Source of the DNA: Desulfamplus sp.
GTDB taxonomy: Bacteria; Desulfobacterota; Desulfobacteria; Desulfobacterales; Desulfobacteraceae
NCBI GenBank assembly: GCA_015232455.1
Contig: JADFZQ010000031.1
Location: 1-35,117, forward strand
DNA length: 35,117 bases
Reading direction: 5' to 3'
Shown: positions 1 to 6,924 of the stretch, in pieces
Position numbering within the stretch: the first letter of the stretch is position 1
Layout: every line of letters begins with the position of its first letter
The notes under the pieces: generated by a model
The model's input: only the letters and a program-made list of their open reading frames with translations
Told to the model about the DNA's origin: nothing
Databases searched by the model: none
Program-made: the position numbers and the translations under genes

Positions 1-27
1 AATCTCCTTTGCGGTCTCAATGACCAT
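1..27 (-). CDS. Start of an unidentified gene running off the left edge (partial)
   Basis: Nine codons read MVIETAKEI on the minus strand before the window ends. The ATG overlaps the TAA stop of the 30-residue ORF upstream (TAATG arrangement), so it could be translated by coupling. Alternatively it is the continuation of that ORF after a frameshift. The stretch is too short to identify. No separate ribosome binding site is visible other than bases inside the upstream ORF. Confidence 0.25.
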
Positions 28-119
28 TAAACATGTCGAACAGTAGCCTTACTGACCAAAACTTCATTGTTTTTGGTACAGTATATATCAATTCCCTGAG
101 TATGAAGACTTTTTATCAT
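27..119 (-). CDS. Small ORF, 30 residues, strong ribosome binding site, unknown function
   Basis: On the minus strand an excellent Shine-Dalgarno (AAGGAGGA) directly precedes an ATG at 119. The ORF begins MIKSLHTQGIDIYCTK and ends VSKATVRHV before TAA. The stop overlaps the ATG of a second ORF in another frame at position 27. I see two readings: a genuine small protein translationally coupled to the next gene, or the N-terminus of one gene broken by a frameshift. I do not recognise the family. The strong binding site is the main reason to list it. Confidence 0.4.
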   Translation of the reverse strand: MIKSLHTQGIDIYCTKNNEVLVSKATVRHV

Positions 120-172
120 TCCTCCTTATTTAAATAATTAATAATATTTATTAAACCCAGCAAAGCCATCGT

Positions 173-200
173 GTAGGGAACAACGATCGTTGTTCCCTAC
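173..200. repeat. 28-bp perfect palindrome, GTAGGGAAC type, copy 1
   Basis: Each arm is GTAGGGAACAACGA and the palindrome is uninterrupted. It lies about 20 bases after the stop of the minus-strand gene ending at 220, so it would form a strong hairpin in that gene's 3' RNA. No T-run follows, so it does not look like a standard intrinsic terminator. A second copy with one mismatch lies at 5708-5735. Confidence 0.85.
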
Positions 201-219
201 CTGCTAAGGATTTAAATCA

Positions 220-1440
220 CTACTTTAACATCTCCAAAAACGCCCCAATTCTGGTTTCAAGCTGTCCCAAATCATTTTGTGAATAATCGGTCTTAATTTT
301 CAGATATGGGCTATCAAACTTGTTGTTCACAGCCTCTTGAATCTGGAAAGATTCAACATTATAGGTGTGGCAAGCATCCCATATAAGTTCAACTACTCCG
401 TCAACTCTGTATTCATCTATTATATTTCCGATTAAATCCACTCTTTTGGTATTTGGCGTCATGCAGGCACAAGCAATCTTAAGAGAGCCTTCAGCCAATG
501 CCCGAATAGGCTCAATAGTTTCATCAATCAGCGTGCCAGCAGATTTAAGCCCTCCGCAACTCTCCATAGCAACCACAACCCCGCCAAGATTTTCAATAAG
601 ATGAAGCACCTTTTTATTAGTGCTTGGGCAGCCAGTAAGTAAAATTTTTGGGCGTTTTGCCATATTGTCTAAAAATTCATTTTTTTTAATAGTGGAAACG
701 GGGCTGTTACTGAACAACACTTTTTGATTAGATTTTGTGTTATTTGAAGATGAATATGCACGTTCTTTAATCATCTCAATTGCCTTCTCCATATTAGCAA
801 TTCTATTTTCTATATCAATCTCAAACCCGCCAGCACCTATAATATTGTCAATCTCTACGCCATAAACTAATGGAATATCGCCTGTATTGAGCTTAAATAC
901 CGCCTCTGTTGTGCTTCTAAGTCTATTGTATAGCTTAATCTGATTTTTAAGATTTGACTCTGTGATGGAGTTGCCTGTCCTCTCTTCCAAAAGAGAGGCA
1001 GCTTTACGAAGTTCATTTTCCCAATAATCAATACTTTCAGGGGTGCTTGCTGTCTGAGGCAACTGCAAAAGATGAAGAGGCTTGATGCGGTTTAAAAGCT
1101 CAAACATCTTTTTTTTGCCGTCACAAGTGGCATCTGCAAGTAGAAAATCTGTCATGTGAAAGTAAGGGCAGGAATCTGCAACAGCATGACCATAGCTTGA
1201 TTTGATAAGAGGACAGAGATTGGCTGGCAAATGTGCTTCAGCAGCTTGAAAAGGTTCTTCACTTCCAGAACATAAAGAGACTGGAACAGCACCAGCAGCG
1301 GCAATTAATTCCCGTGGTGTAAAAGCACAATATATTCCAACAATTTTAGTTCCAGACGCACTTTTCTCAACTGTTTGTGCGTAAATCTCTTCTTCAATTT
1401 GTTTTGTGTATGCATCATTAAACAGTAGATGTTGAAGCAT
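220..1440 (-). CDS. Double-cubane/2-hydroxyacyl-CoA dehydratase D-component-like iron-sulfur protein (HgdB/YjiM family)
   Basis: This 406-residue protein is a paralogue of the one at 3404-4705. It shares the cysteine pattern C38, C57, C76, C91, C106, C271 and C295, and the motif TCDGKKK after the fifth cysteine. The family includes 2-hydroxyacyl-CoA dehydratase subunits and the double-cubane cluster proteins paired with an ATP-driven reductase (E. coli YjiM/YjiL). The TCDGKKK motif and the lack of a separate alpha subunit favour the double-cubane type, but that is inference. It has no adjacent activator; the only one in the window is at 4807-5700. A Ser/Asn/Lys-rich stretch (about residues 229-255) is likely a linker. 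The start at 1440 has a weak AAGG upstream. The substrate is unknown. Confidence 0.85.
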   Translation of the reverse strand: MLQHLLFNDAYTKQIEEEIYAQTVEKSASGTKIVGIYCAFTPRELIAAAGAVPVSLCSGSEEPFQAAEAHLPANLCPLIKSSYGHAVADSCPYFHMTDFLLADATCDGKKKMFELLNRIKPLHLLQLPQTASTPESIDYWENELRKAASLLEERTGNSITESNLKNQIKLYNRLRSTTEAVFKLNTGDIPLVYGVEIDNIIGAGGFEIDIENRIANMEKAIEMIKERAYSSSNNTKSNQKVLFSNSPVSTIKKNEFLDNMAKRPKILLTGCPSTNKKVLHLIENLGGVVVAMESCGGLKSAGTLIDETIEPIRALAEGSLKIACACMTPNTKRVDLIGNIIDEYRVDGVVELIWDACHTYNVESFQIQEAVNNKFDSPYLKIKTDYSQNDLGQLETRIGAFLEMLK

Positions 1441-1762
1441 TTTGTAAGATTTGCCTTATGTTTATTGTTTATCTTTATTCAATCTATTTTATTTAATCTA
1501 TTTTATCTAATCTATATTTACCTATGGTTTTCCAAATTTAGCCATTGTTTTTCCAAAAATTTGATAAAAGTTTTAAATTTGGCTAAATTTGGTAAATCTA
1601 AGTTTCATAACTTCAAATGTCAAAGTGGTAATTGCTATCATTTAGGTTAAAACTAATGAAATTATCAATTTGCATCTTCAATATTTTATATTTATTTATA
1701 ATCCCTTCAATATATCTTTACTCTCACCCTTCACCATAGATTGAAAATAGAGCGAGTTTGCC
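1441..1762. other. AT-rich intergenic region with an inverted repeat and a short tandem repeat
   Basis: This 322-base spacer separates the divergently transcribed genes at 220-1440 and 1763-3214, so promoters for both should lie here. I see an imperfect tandem repeat (AATCTATTTTAT-like units, about 1479-1517) and a perfect 12-bp inverted repeat (1532-1543 and 1581-1592). A 73-codon ORF on the plus strand across this stretch is low complexity (Phe/Leu/Ile-rich) and is not believed to be a gene. Confidence 0.5.
1532..1592. repeat. 12-bp inverted repeat CCAAATTTAGCC / GGCTAAATTTGG
   Basis: The arms are at 1532-1543 and 1581-1592 with a 37-base spacer. The right arm is preceded by a further AAATTTGG-like unit, so the site also has direct-repeat character. 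It sits in the divergent promoter region of an iron-sulfur protein gene and a glycosyltransferase gene. It could be an operator or a remnant element; nothing distinguishes these. Confidence 0.5.
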
Positions 1763-3214
1763 ATGAAAATCCTTCATATAATAAGCCAAGCACCTGATTT
1801 TACAGGTAGTGGCAAATATATTCAGGCAATTTTAAAGTGTTCTGCTGACAATGGACATGAAAATTTTCTTGTTGCTGGAGTGCAGAGTAGTGGAGATCAG
1901 AGTAATGGATTGCAGAGAGATTTTTTTTTAAATAGTGAAATAATCTCTCCTGAAAAGACCATGTTTGTAAGGTTTAACGGAATTGATCTTAAAGCCGCTG
2001 ATCTTAAAAGAATTGATCTTAAAGTCGTTGATCTTGATTATCCTCTGCCCGGAATGAGCGATGTTATGCCATATAAAAGCACAATTTTTTCAACTCTCAC
2101 TCCATCTCAGATAACCGATTATGAAGAGGCATTTGCAAGGGTGATAAAAAAAGCTGTCAATGAATTTAAGCCAGATATTATCCACTCGCACCATCTTTGG
2201 ATAGTTTCTGCACTTACCCGCGAACTTTTTCCTGATATACCAATGGTTACAACCTGCCACGGAACTTGTTTAAGACAATTTGCACTTTGTGAAGATATTG
2301 GCAGAAGAATAAGCCTATCCATCAAGAAGATCAACAAAATCATGGCATTGAGCAACTACCAAAAAGAGCAGATCATGCAGATTCACAATATCCCTTCTGA
2401 AAAGATTTATGTTGTTGGAGGCGGATATGATGAAAAGCTATTCTCTTTTACCAAAAAATCTTCTCCACCGCCTGTTGAGATTCTTTATGCTGGAAAACTT
2501 AGCCGATCAAAAGGGGTGGTTTGGCTTTTAAGAGCATTTAAAAAGATTGCTGAAAACCACTTATTATCTTCGTCTTTACCTATTCTGCATCTCCATTTAG
2601 CTGGTGGTGGAAGCGGCTTAGAAAAAGATGAGTGTATTGAACTTGCAAATGAGCTTGAGTCTGCCTTTAAATCAGGATCAAACAGCGATGTCAGGGGGTC
2701 AAACAACGATTTTAGAAACAGCGTTAGAGTTCACGGGGCATTGAGCCATGAAGAGCTTTCTGCGTTAATGAAAAAAGCACATATTTTTATTCTACCCTCG
2801 TTTTTTGAGGGTCTTCCATTAGTTTTAATGGAGGCTCTCGCTTGTGGATGCAGGATTATCACAACATCTTTGCCCGGAACTTGTGAAGTGTTGGGTAGTT
2901 GCGATTCTGCATTGTTAGAGAGCAGTGATTCTTCAATATCGTCAAATATCAATAACAACATGGTAACTTTAGTGGAGCTGCCTGAACTTGAAACAGTTGA
3001 TAAGCCATACAGCAAGGATTTAGAAGAGATTGAAACAAGGCTTTGTGAACATATCAGCAGTTCAATTCAAAATTTGGTCAAAAATCCTGAACCTAATCAA
3101 AAACAGATTGAGATATTGACTCAAAACTACACATGGAACGGTGTTTTTAAAAGGATTGAGAGAATTTACAGCATGGAACATGAGGGTATTCAGCCTTTTA
3201 TTGAGCATTTATAG
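1763..3214 (+). CDS. Glycosyltransferase family 4 (GT-B fold) with in-frame repeat insertions
   Basis: The protein has 483 residues. The N-terminal half opens MKILHIISQAPDFTGSGKYI and contains SHHLW and TTCHGT. The C-terminal half has the GT4 donor-binding signature: YAGKLSRSKGV, LHLAGGGSG, VHGALSHEELSALM, and FILPSFFEGLPLVLMEALAC with the EGLP...E pattern. It should transfer an activated sugar to a lipid- or polysaccharide-linked acceptor at the inner face of the membrane; the acceptor cannot be told. Family members are usually shorter. The extra length is low complexity: a DLK-repeat at about residues 74-92, a GSNxD repeat at about 305-318 and an Asn/Ser stretch near 391-402. The gene sits oddly between two iron-sulfur protein genes. 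The ribosome binding site is weak. Confidence 0.85.
   Translation: MKILHIISQAPDFTGSGKYIQAILKCSADNGHENFLVAGVQSSGDQSNGLQRDFFLNSEIISPEKTMFVRFNGIDLKAADLKRIDLKVVDLDYPLPGMSDVMPYKSTIFSTLTPSQITDYEEAFARVIKKAVNEFKPDIIHSHHLWIVSALTRELFPDIPMVTTCHGTCLRQFALCEDIGRRISLSIKKINKIMALSNYQKEQIMQIHNIPSEKIYVVGGGYDEKLFSFTKKSSPPPVEILYAGKLSRSKGVVWLLRAFKKIAENHLLSSSLPILHLHLAGGGSGLEKDECIELANELESAFKSGSNSDVRGSNNDFRNSVRVHGALSHEELSALMKKAHIFILPSFFEGLPLVLMEALACGCRIITTSLPGTCEVLGSCDSALLESSDSSISSNINNNMVTLVELPELETVDKPYSKDLEEIETRLCEHISSSIQNLVKNPEPNQKQIEILTQNYTWNGVFKRIERIYSMEHEGIQPFIEHL
1981..2040 (+). repeat. In-frame tandem repeat (30-bp unit, 15-bp sub-period) in the glycosyltransferase
   Basis: Two 30-base units (1981-2010, 2011-2040) each contain two GATCTT cores at 15-base spacing, giving four cores in all. 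The translation is a run of five-residue units, IDLKA-ADLKR-IDLKV-VDLDY, which resembles a short pentapeptide-repeat stretch. It lies between the N-terminal beta-alpha elements of the GT4 fold. Confidence 0.75.
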
Positions 3215-3258
3215 CACTTTTCTTTTAAATTAACTACATCAAAGTTAGGTGTAAAAAG

Positions 3259-3298
3259 AATATTATTCTGTATATTTAAGTAAATACAGAACAATATT
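3259..3298. promoter_or_regulatory. 15-bp inverted repeat (one mismatch) between glycosyltransferase and double-cubane gene
   Basis: The arms are at 3259-3273 and 3284-3298, with core TTCTGTAT/ATACAGAA and a 10-base loop. It lies 45 bases after the glycosyltransferase stop and about 105 bases before the next start. It could be a weak terminator (T-rich DNA follows but no clean T-run) or an operator for the redox operon. Confidence 0.45.
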
Positions 3299-3345
3299 GT
3301 TTAATTTATTTTTCAAACAGTAAGAAAATGCTTAATTTAATAAAT

Positions 3346-3365
3346 CAGCCCATAGCTTAGGGCTG
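3346..3365. repeat. Short hairpin CAGCCC/GGGCTG in the 5' leader of the double-cubane gene
   Basis: Six-bp arms flank an 8-base loop. It is GC-rich against an AT-rich background and lies about 40 bases upstream of the ATG at 3404. It may be a leader structure; no known riboswitch family is recognised. Confidence 0.35.
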
Positions 3366-3403
3366 TAAATGAAACCAATGATTTAAAATAAGGAGCAATA
3401 ATA

Positions 3404-4705
3404 ATGAGCGACTATACACAGATGTGGAAAGATTTAGGATTAAACCTTGAAGCACACGATATGCTTTTAAATGTGCTTGGTAATGCTTACAAAGATATTT
3501 ATTTGGCACAGAAAAATAGACCAGAAGGCATGGGTTACTTTGATTTTGTTATGAGTGAAGTGCATGGACTTAGAATCAAAGAGCTACTTGATGAAAAGGC
3601 TCAAGGGCGTAAAATTATTGGCTCTTACTGCGTTTTTGTGCCTGAAGAGATTGTGCTTGCTGCAAATGCTACTTTAGTCGGACTCTGTTCTGGTGCTGAT
3701 TTTGCGGTTGAAGAGGTTGAAAAATATCTGCCCCGCAACACCTGTGCCCTTATAAAGTCTGCTTTTGGTTTCAAACTTGGAAAGGTCTGCCCATATCTTG
3801 AAAGTGCTGATATGGTTGTTGGAGAAAACACCTGTGACGGCAAGAAAAAGGCTTATGAGTCTCTTGGCTCTTTGATTGATAACCTTTATGTCATGGATCT
3901 GCCTCAAATGAAGTCAGAACAAGGAAAAGCTCTTCTTAAAGGTGAATATTATAGATTCAAACAAGCTGTAGAAAAACTGACAGGCGTTGCCATTACAGCC
4001 CAATCTTTGAAAAAGGCGATTCAAACTGTCAATGCCAAACGCACGGCAATTCACAGACTTTCAGAACTTCGCAAAGCAGTTCCCACACCAATTTCCGGAT
4101 TAGATGCTCTTCTTGCAAATCAGGTCTTCTTTTATGATAACCCTGCAAGATTTACAGAATCTGTTAATAAAATATGCGATGAACTTGAAAAACGTATTCA
4201 GGATAAACAAGGGGCAGTTCCTGCAAAAACACCAAGAATTTTACTGTCAGGCTGTCCAATGGCTGTTCCAAACTGGAAACTTCCTTGGATTGTTGAAACT
4301 TCAGAAGCTGTTATTGTTGGTGAAGAGTCTTGCGTGGGAGAGAGAGGCACACGAAATCTTGTTGATGAGTCAATTGGCGGGGTGAATGCTACTGATAATG
4401 ATGAAATGATTGACAAAATGATGGACGCAATCACTGACCGTTATTTTAAGGTTGATTGTGCAATTTTCACACCTAATCAGGAACGTTTAAACCATATTGT
4501 TGAAATGGCAGAAAACTATAAAGCAGATGGCGTTATCCATTATGGTTTACAGTTCTGCCAGCCTTATATCATGGAGTCAATTCCAGTTGAAAAGGCTCTT
4601 GAGGGTAAAAATATCCCAACATTGAGAGTTGAAACTGATTACGGAATGGAAGATGCTGGACAGCTTAAAACAAGGGTTCAGGCATTTATTGAGCAATTAA
4701 GATAG
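3404..4705 (+). CDS. Double-cubane cluster protein-like / 2-hydroxyacyl-CoA dehydratase D-component family (YjiM type)
   Basis: The protein has 433 residues with a good ribosome binding site (AAGGAG) before ATG. Conserved cysteines are C76, C95, C114, C129, C144 (in NTCDGKKKAYE), C284 (LLSGCP) and C310 (EESCVGERG). The C-terminus LRVETDYGMEDAGQLKTRVQ is typical of the HgdB superfamily. The ATP-dependent activator follows at 4807, giving the YjiM-YjiL arrangement. In characterised double-cubane proteins the activator drives low-potential electrons into an [8Fe-9S] cluster that can reduce small molecules; the dehydratase relatives remove water from 2-hydroxyacyl-CoA. Which chemistry applies here cannot be decided from sequence, but a single large subunit plus activator favours the double-cubane group. 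Confidence 0.88.
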   Translation: MSDYTQMWKDLGLNLEAHDMLLNVLGNAYKDIYLAQKNRPEGMGYFDFVMSEVHGLRIKELLDEKAQGRKIIGSYCVFVPEEIVLAANATLVGLCSGADFAVEEVEKYLPRNTCALIKSAFGFKLGKVCPYLESADMVVGENTCDGKKKAYESLGSLIDNLYVMDLPQMKSEQGKALLKGEYYRFKQAVEKLTGVAITAQSLKKAIQTVNAKRTAIHRLSELRKAVPTPISGLDALLANQVFFYDNPARFTESVNKICDELEKRIQDKQGAVPAKTPRILLSGCPMAVPNWKLPWIVETSEAVIVGEESCVGERGTRNLVDESIGGVNATDNDEMIDKMMDAITDRYFKVDCAIFTPNQERLNHIVEMAENYKADGVIHYGLQFCQPYIMESIPVEKALEGKNIPTLRVETDYGMEDAGQLKTRVQAFIEQLR

Positions 4706-4728
4706 ATTATTGGCAATGCTATAAATCG

Positions 4729-4761
4729 AGATTTGACAACTTTTAAAAAGTTGTCAAATCT
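4729..4761. repeat. 33-bp palindrome AGATTTGACAAC..., copy 1
   Basis: Arms of 16 bp (AGATTTGACAACTTTT and its complement) flank a single central base. The sequence equals that of 8629-8661 read on the opposite strand. It lies between the double-cubane gene and its activator, in the presumed transcript. Confidence 0.85.
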
Positions 4762-4806
4762 TGAATTAGAATGCTTTATAACTGTTACGACAATAGGATT
4801 TTAAAG

Positions 4807-5700
4807 ATGAATTATGCAGGTATTGATATAGGCTCTCGTACAATTGAGGTTGTAGTTGTAAACAGCTCTGGTGAAATAATTTGTAGCCTTGCGTCAGACA
4901 CAGGATTTGATCCAATAGCAGAGTCTTTAAAGATGTTTTATGCTATTGAAGAAAAAGGGGTTAAATATGAGTCTATTATGGCTACAGGGTATGGTAGAAC
5001 CTTATTTGAAATAGCATACGCCAATCTTGATCCTATATCTAACTTTAACAAACTGACGTTAATAAATAACTGCTCTACAGTAACAGAGATTAAAGCTCAT
5101 GCACGAGGTGTTGCTGCATTTTTTCCAGATGCAGCAACCATACTTGATATTGGAGGACAAGACAGCAAAGCCATTGCTTTGAATGAAAATGGCAGAGTGA
5201 AAAAATTTGAGATGAATGACAGGTGTGCTGCCGGCACAGGCAAATTTCTTGAAATTATGGCACGAACACTTGGATTTACTATTGATGATTTTGGCAAAGA
5301 GGCTCTGTTGGCACAAAACGATCTGACTATAAACAGCATGTGCACCGTGTTTGCTGAATCTGAAGTAACTTCACTAATTGCAAAAGGTTCGGATCGCCGT
5401 GAAATTGCAAAAGGGCTGCATATCAGCGTAATGAAAAGGGCGGCTTCTATGATAAGTCGTGTTAGAAACATAGAATCATCTATAATTAGACCAGATAAAA
5501 TTACTGGACAAAGTGTTAAAGCTGATGCAAAAGATGATTTCATTGTTTTTACAGGCGGTGTTGCAAAAAATGAGTGTATGGTAAAACTTATTTCTGAAAA
5601 ACTTGGCTGTGATGTTCTTGTGCCAGATAATCCTCAAACGATCGGAGCTTTTGGTGCTGCTCTGATTGCACTTGAGCAGCAAAGCAAAGATAGGGTTTAA
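4807..5700 (+). CDS. ATP-dependent activator/reductase of double-cubane or hydroxyacyl-CoA dehydratase (BadF/BadG/HgdC, YjiL type)
   Basis: I chose ATG 4807 (297 residues) over the upstream ATG at 4771 because AGGA lies just before it and the family starts at the phosphate loop: MNYAGIDIGSRTIEVVVV. The ASKHA ATPase features are GIDIGS near the N-terminus, LDIGGQDSKAI and FTGGVAKN. Cysteines C140 (NDRCAAGTGKFLE) and C179 (SMCTVFAESE) are the two that, in the homodimer, hold one [4Fe-4S] cluster at the interface. ATP hydrolysis lowers the cluster potential and injects an electron into the partner, here most simply the protein encoded upstream. It might also serve the paralogue at 220-1440. Confidence 0.9.
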   Translation: MNYAGIDIGSRTIEVVVVNSSGEIICSLASDTGFDPIAESLKMFYAIEEKGVKYESIMATGYGRTLFEIAYANLDPISNFNKLTLINNCSTVTEIKAHARGVAAFFPDAATILDIGGQDSKAIALNENGRVKKFEMNDRCAAGTGKFLEIMARTLGFTIDDFGKEALLAQNDLTINSMCTVFAESEVTSLIAKGSDRREIAKGLHISVMKRAASMISRVRNIESSIIRPDKITGQSVKADAKDDFIVFTGGVAKNECMVKLISEKLGCDVLVPDNPQTIGAFGAALIALEQQSKDRV

Positions 5701-5707
5701 GGTAAAG

Positions 5708-5735
5708 GTAGGGAACAACGATCGTTGTTACCTAC
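5708..5735. repeat. 28-bp palindrome, GTAGGGAAC type, copy 2
   Basis: It is identical to 173-200 except for one base in the right arm. It starts 7 bases after the activator stop and lies 52 bases before the hydrogenase small-subunit start. As an intercistronic hairpin it could stabilise the upstream part of a shared transcript, as REP hairpins do; that role is inference. Confidence 0.8.
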
Positions 5736-5787
5736 TCAATTTATTCCCGCTTTAATTATAAACAACAAACAGCATCAGGGAGGTGCA

Positions 5788-6777
5788 ATGGAGATGGAAA
5801 AGGAACATGATAAAGAGATAATTGAAAGGCTTGAAAATGGTCAAACTAAAGAGATGTTCTACCAACGCTTAGAATCTAAAGGAGTCTCAAGAAGAGATTT
5901 TTTGAAATACTGCACAGCGTTGACAGCTTCAATGGGCTTGGCTTCATCTTTTGTGGGACAAGTTGTTCATGCAGTTGAAAAAGCAGCAACTGGACCAAGA
6001 CCACCAGTAATCTGGCTTCACTTTGGCGAATGCACAGGGTGTTCTGAGGCATTTTTGAGAACCCCAAATGTTGGTTCAATCATTCTTGAGACAATTTCAG
6101 TTGAATACCATGAAACAATAATGACAGCATCTGGTCATCAGGCTGAAAAATCGCTGCATGATGCAGTAAAAAAATATTCTGGCAAATTTGTATGCGTTGT
6201 AGAAGGGTCAATTGCCACCAATTATAATGGTTCTTATGGCAAGGTTGGAGGCAGAACCTTTCTTGAGATCGCAAAAGATGTAATTCCGCAGGCTGCGGCT
6301 GTTATAGCCCTTGGAACTTGTGCAGCTTACGGCGGTATTCCAGCAGCAGCTCCAAACCCCGGTGGATATAAAGGCGTTAAAGATGCAATTGGCGTTACAA
6401 CTATAAATATCACAGGATGCCCGCCAAATCCGCTTAATTTATTATCAACCATTGTAAAGTATCTGAACAAAGAGAAGATAGATTTAGATGAACAGGGTCG
6501 TCCTCTGTTTGCATTTGCCAACAGCGTGCATGACCAATGCCCAAGACTTAAACATTTTGAAAACGATGAGTTTGTTTTAGAGTTTGGTTCAAAAGAGGCA
6601 GAGCTTGGATATTGTCTTTATAAATTAGGATGCAGAGGTCCTGAAACTTTTAATAATTGTCCCACAGCAAAATTTAATGACGGTGCAAGTTTTCCGATTC
6701 AGGCAGGACATCCATGTATTGGGTGCAGCGAGCCAGATTTCTGGGATAAAATGACTCCGTTTTATCAGGAGAGCTAA
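5788..6777 (+). CDS. hynB: [NiFe] hydrogenase small subunit, Tat-exported
   Basis: The start at ATG 5788 (329 residues) is set by GGGAGGTG just upstream; an earlier in-frame ATG at 5725 runs through the palindrome spacer and is unlikely. A long N-terminal lead precedes the Tat motif SRRDFLK (residues 34-40) and a hydrophobic stretch, so the heterodimer should be periplasmic. The mature part has the proximal-cluster motif ECTGC (C82, C85), GTCAAYGG, TGCPPNPLN, HDQCPRL, the CLYKLGC region and HPCIGCSEPDFWD. These are the ligands for the three iron-sulfur clusters that carry electrons from the Ni-Fe site. It resembles the periplasmic uptake (group 1) enzymes of sulfate reducers. No C-terminal membrane anchor is visible, so a soluble periplasmic enzyme is likely. 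Confidence 0.95.
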   Translation: MEMEKEHDKEIIERLENGQTKEMFYQRLESKGVSRRDFLKYCTALTASMGLASSFVGQVVHAVEKAATGPRPPVIWLHFGECTGCSEAFLRTPNVGSIILETISVEYHETIMTASGHQAEKSLHDAVKKYSGKFVCVVEGSIATNYNGSYGKVGGRTFLEIAKDVIPQAAAVIALGTCAAYGGIPAAAPNPGGYKGVKDAIGVTTINITGCPPNPLNLLSTIVKYLNKEKIDLDEQGRPLFAFANSVHDQCPRLKHFENDEFVLEFGSKEAELGYCLYKLGCRGPETFNNCPTAKFNDGASFPIQAGHPCIGCSEPDFWDKMTPFYQES

Positions 6778-6924
6778 CTTGTTTGTTAGTCTGAAATAAG
6801 CAAAATAAGTTAGGCGAAATATAACCAGAAATAATAATGTTGTGATGAACATAACCACATAATATGCACATTAATCAGCATATTACTAAAAATGGATATT
6901 ATTAAAGGATAAAGGATATTTACT

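Noticed and set aside
61-90. GGTACAGTATATA near the left edge as another mini-element right end
   Set aside because: Only the last few bases match the consensus and the central TTATGACCG block is missing.
1429-1650. 73-codon frame on the plus strand in the spacer
   Set aside because: Low-complexity Phe/Leu/Ile translation over an AT-rich promoter region, with no ribosome binding site; not a credible gene.
5097-5543. 148-codon open frame on the minus strand
   Set aside because: It is antisense to the activator gene, which has clear ASKHA and cluster motifs; a shadow frame.
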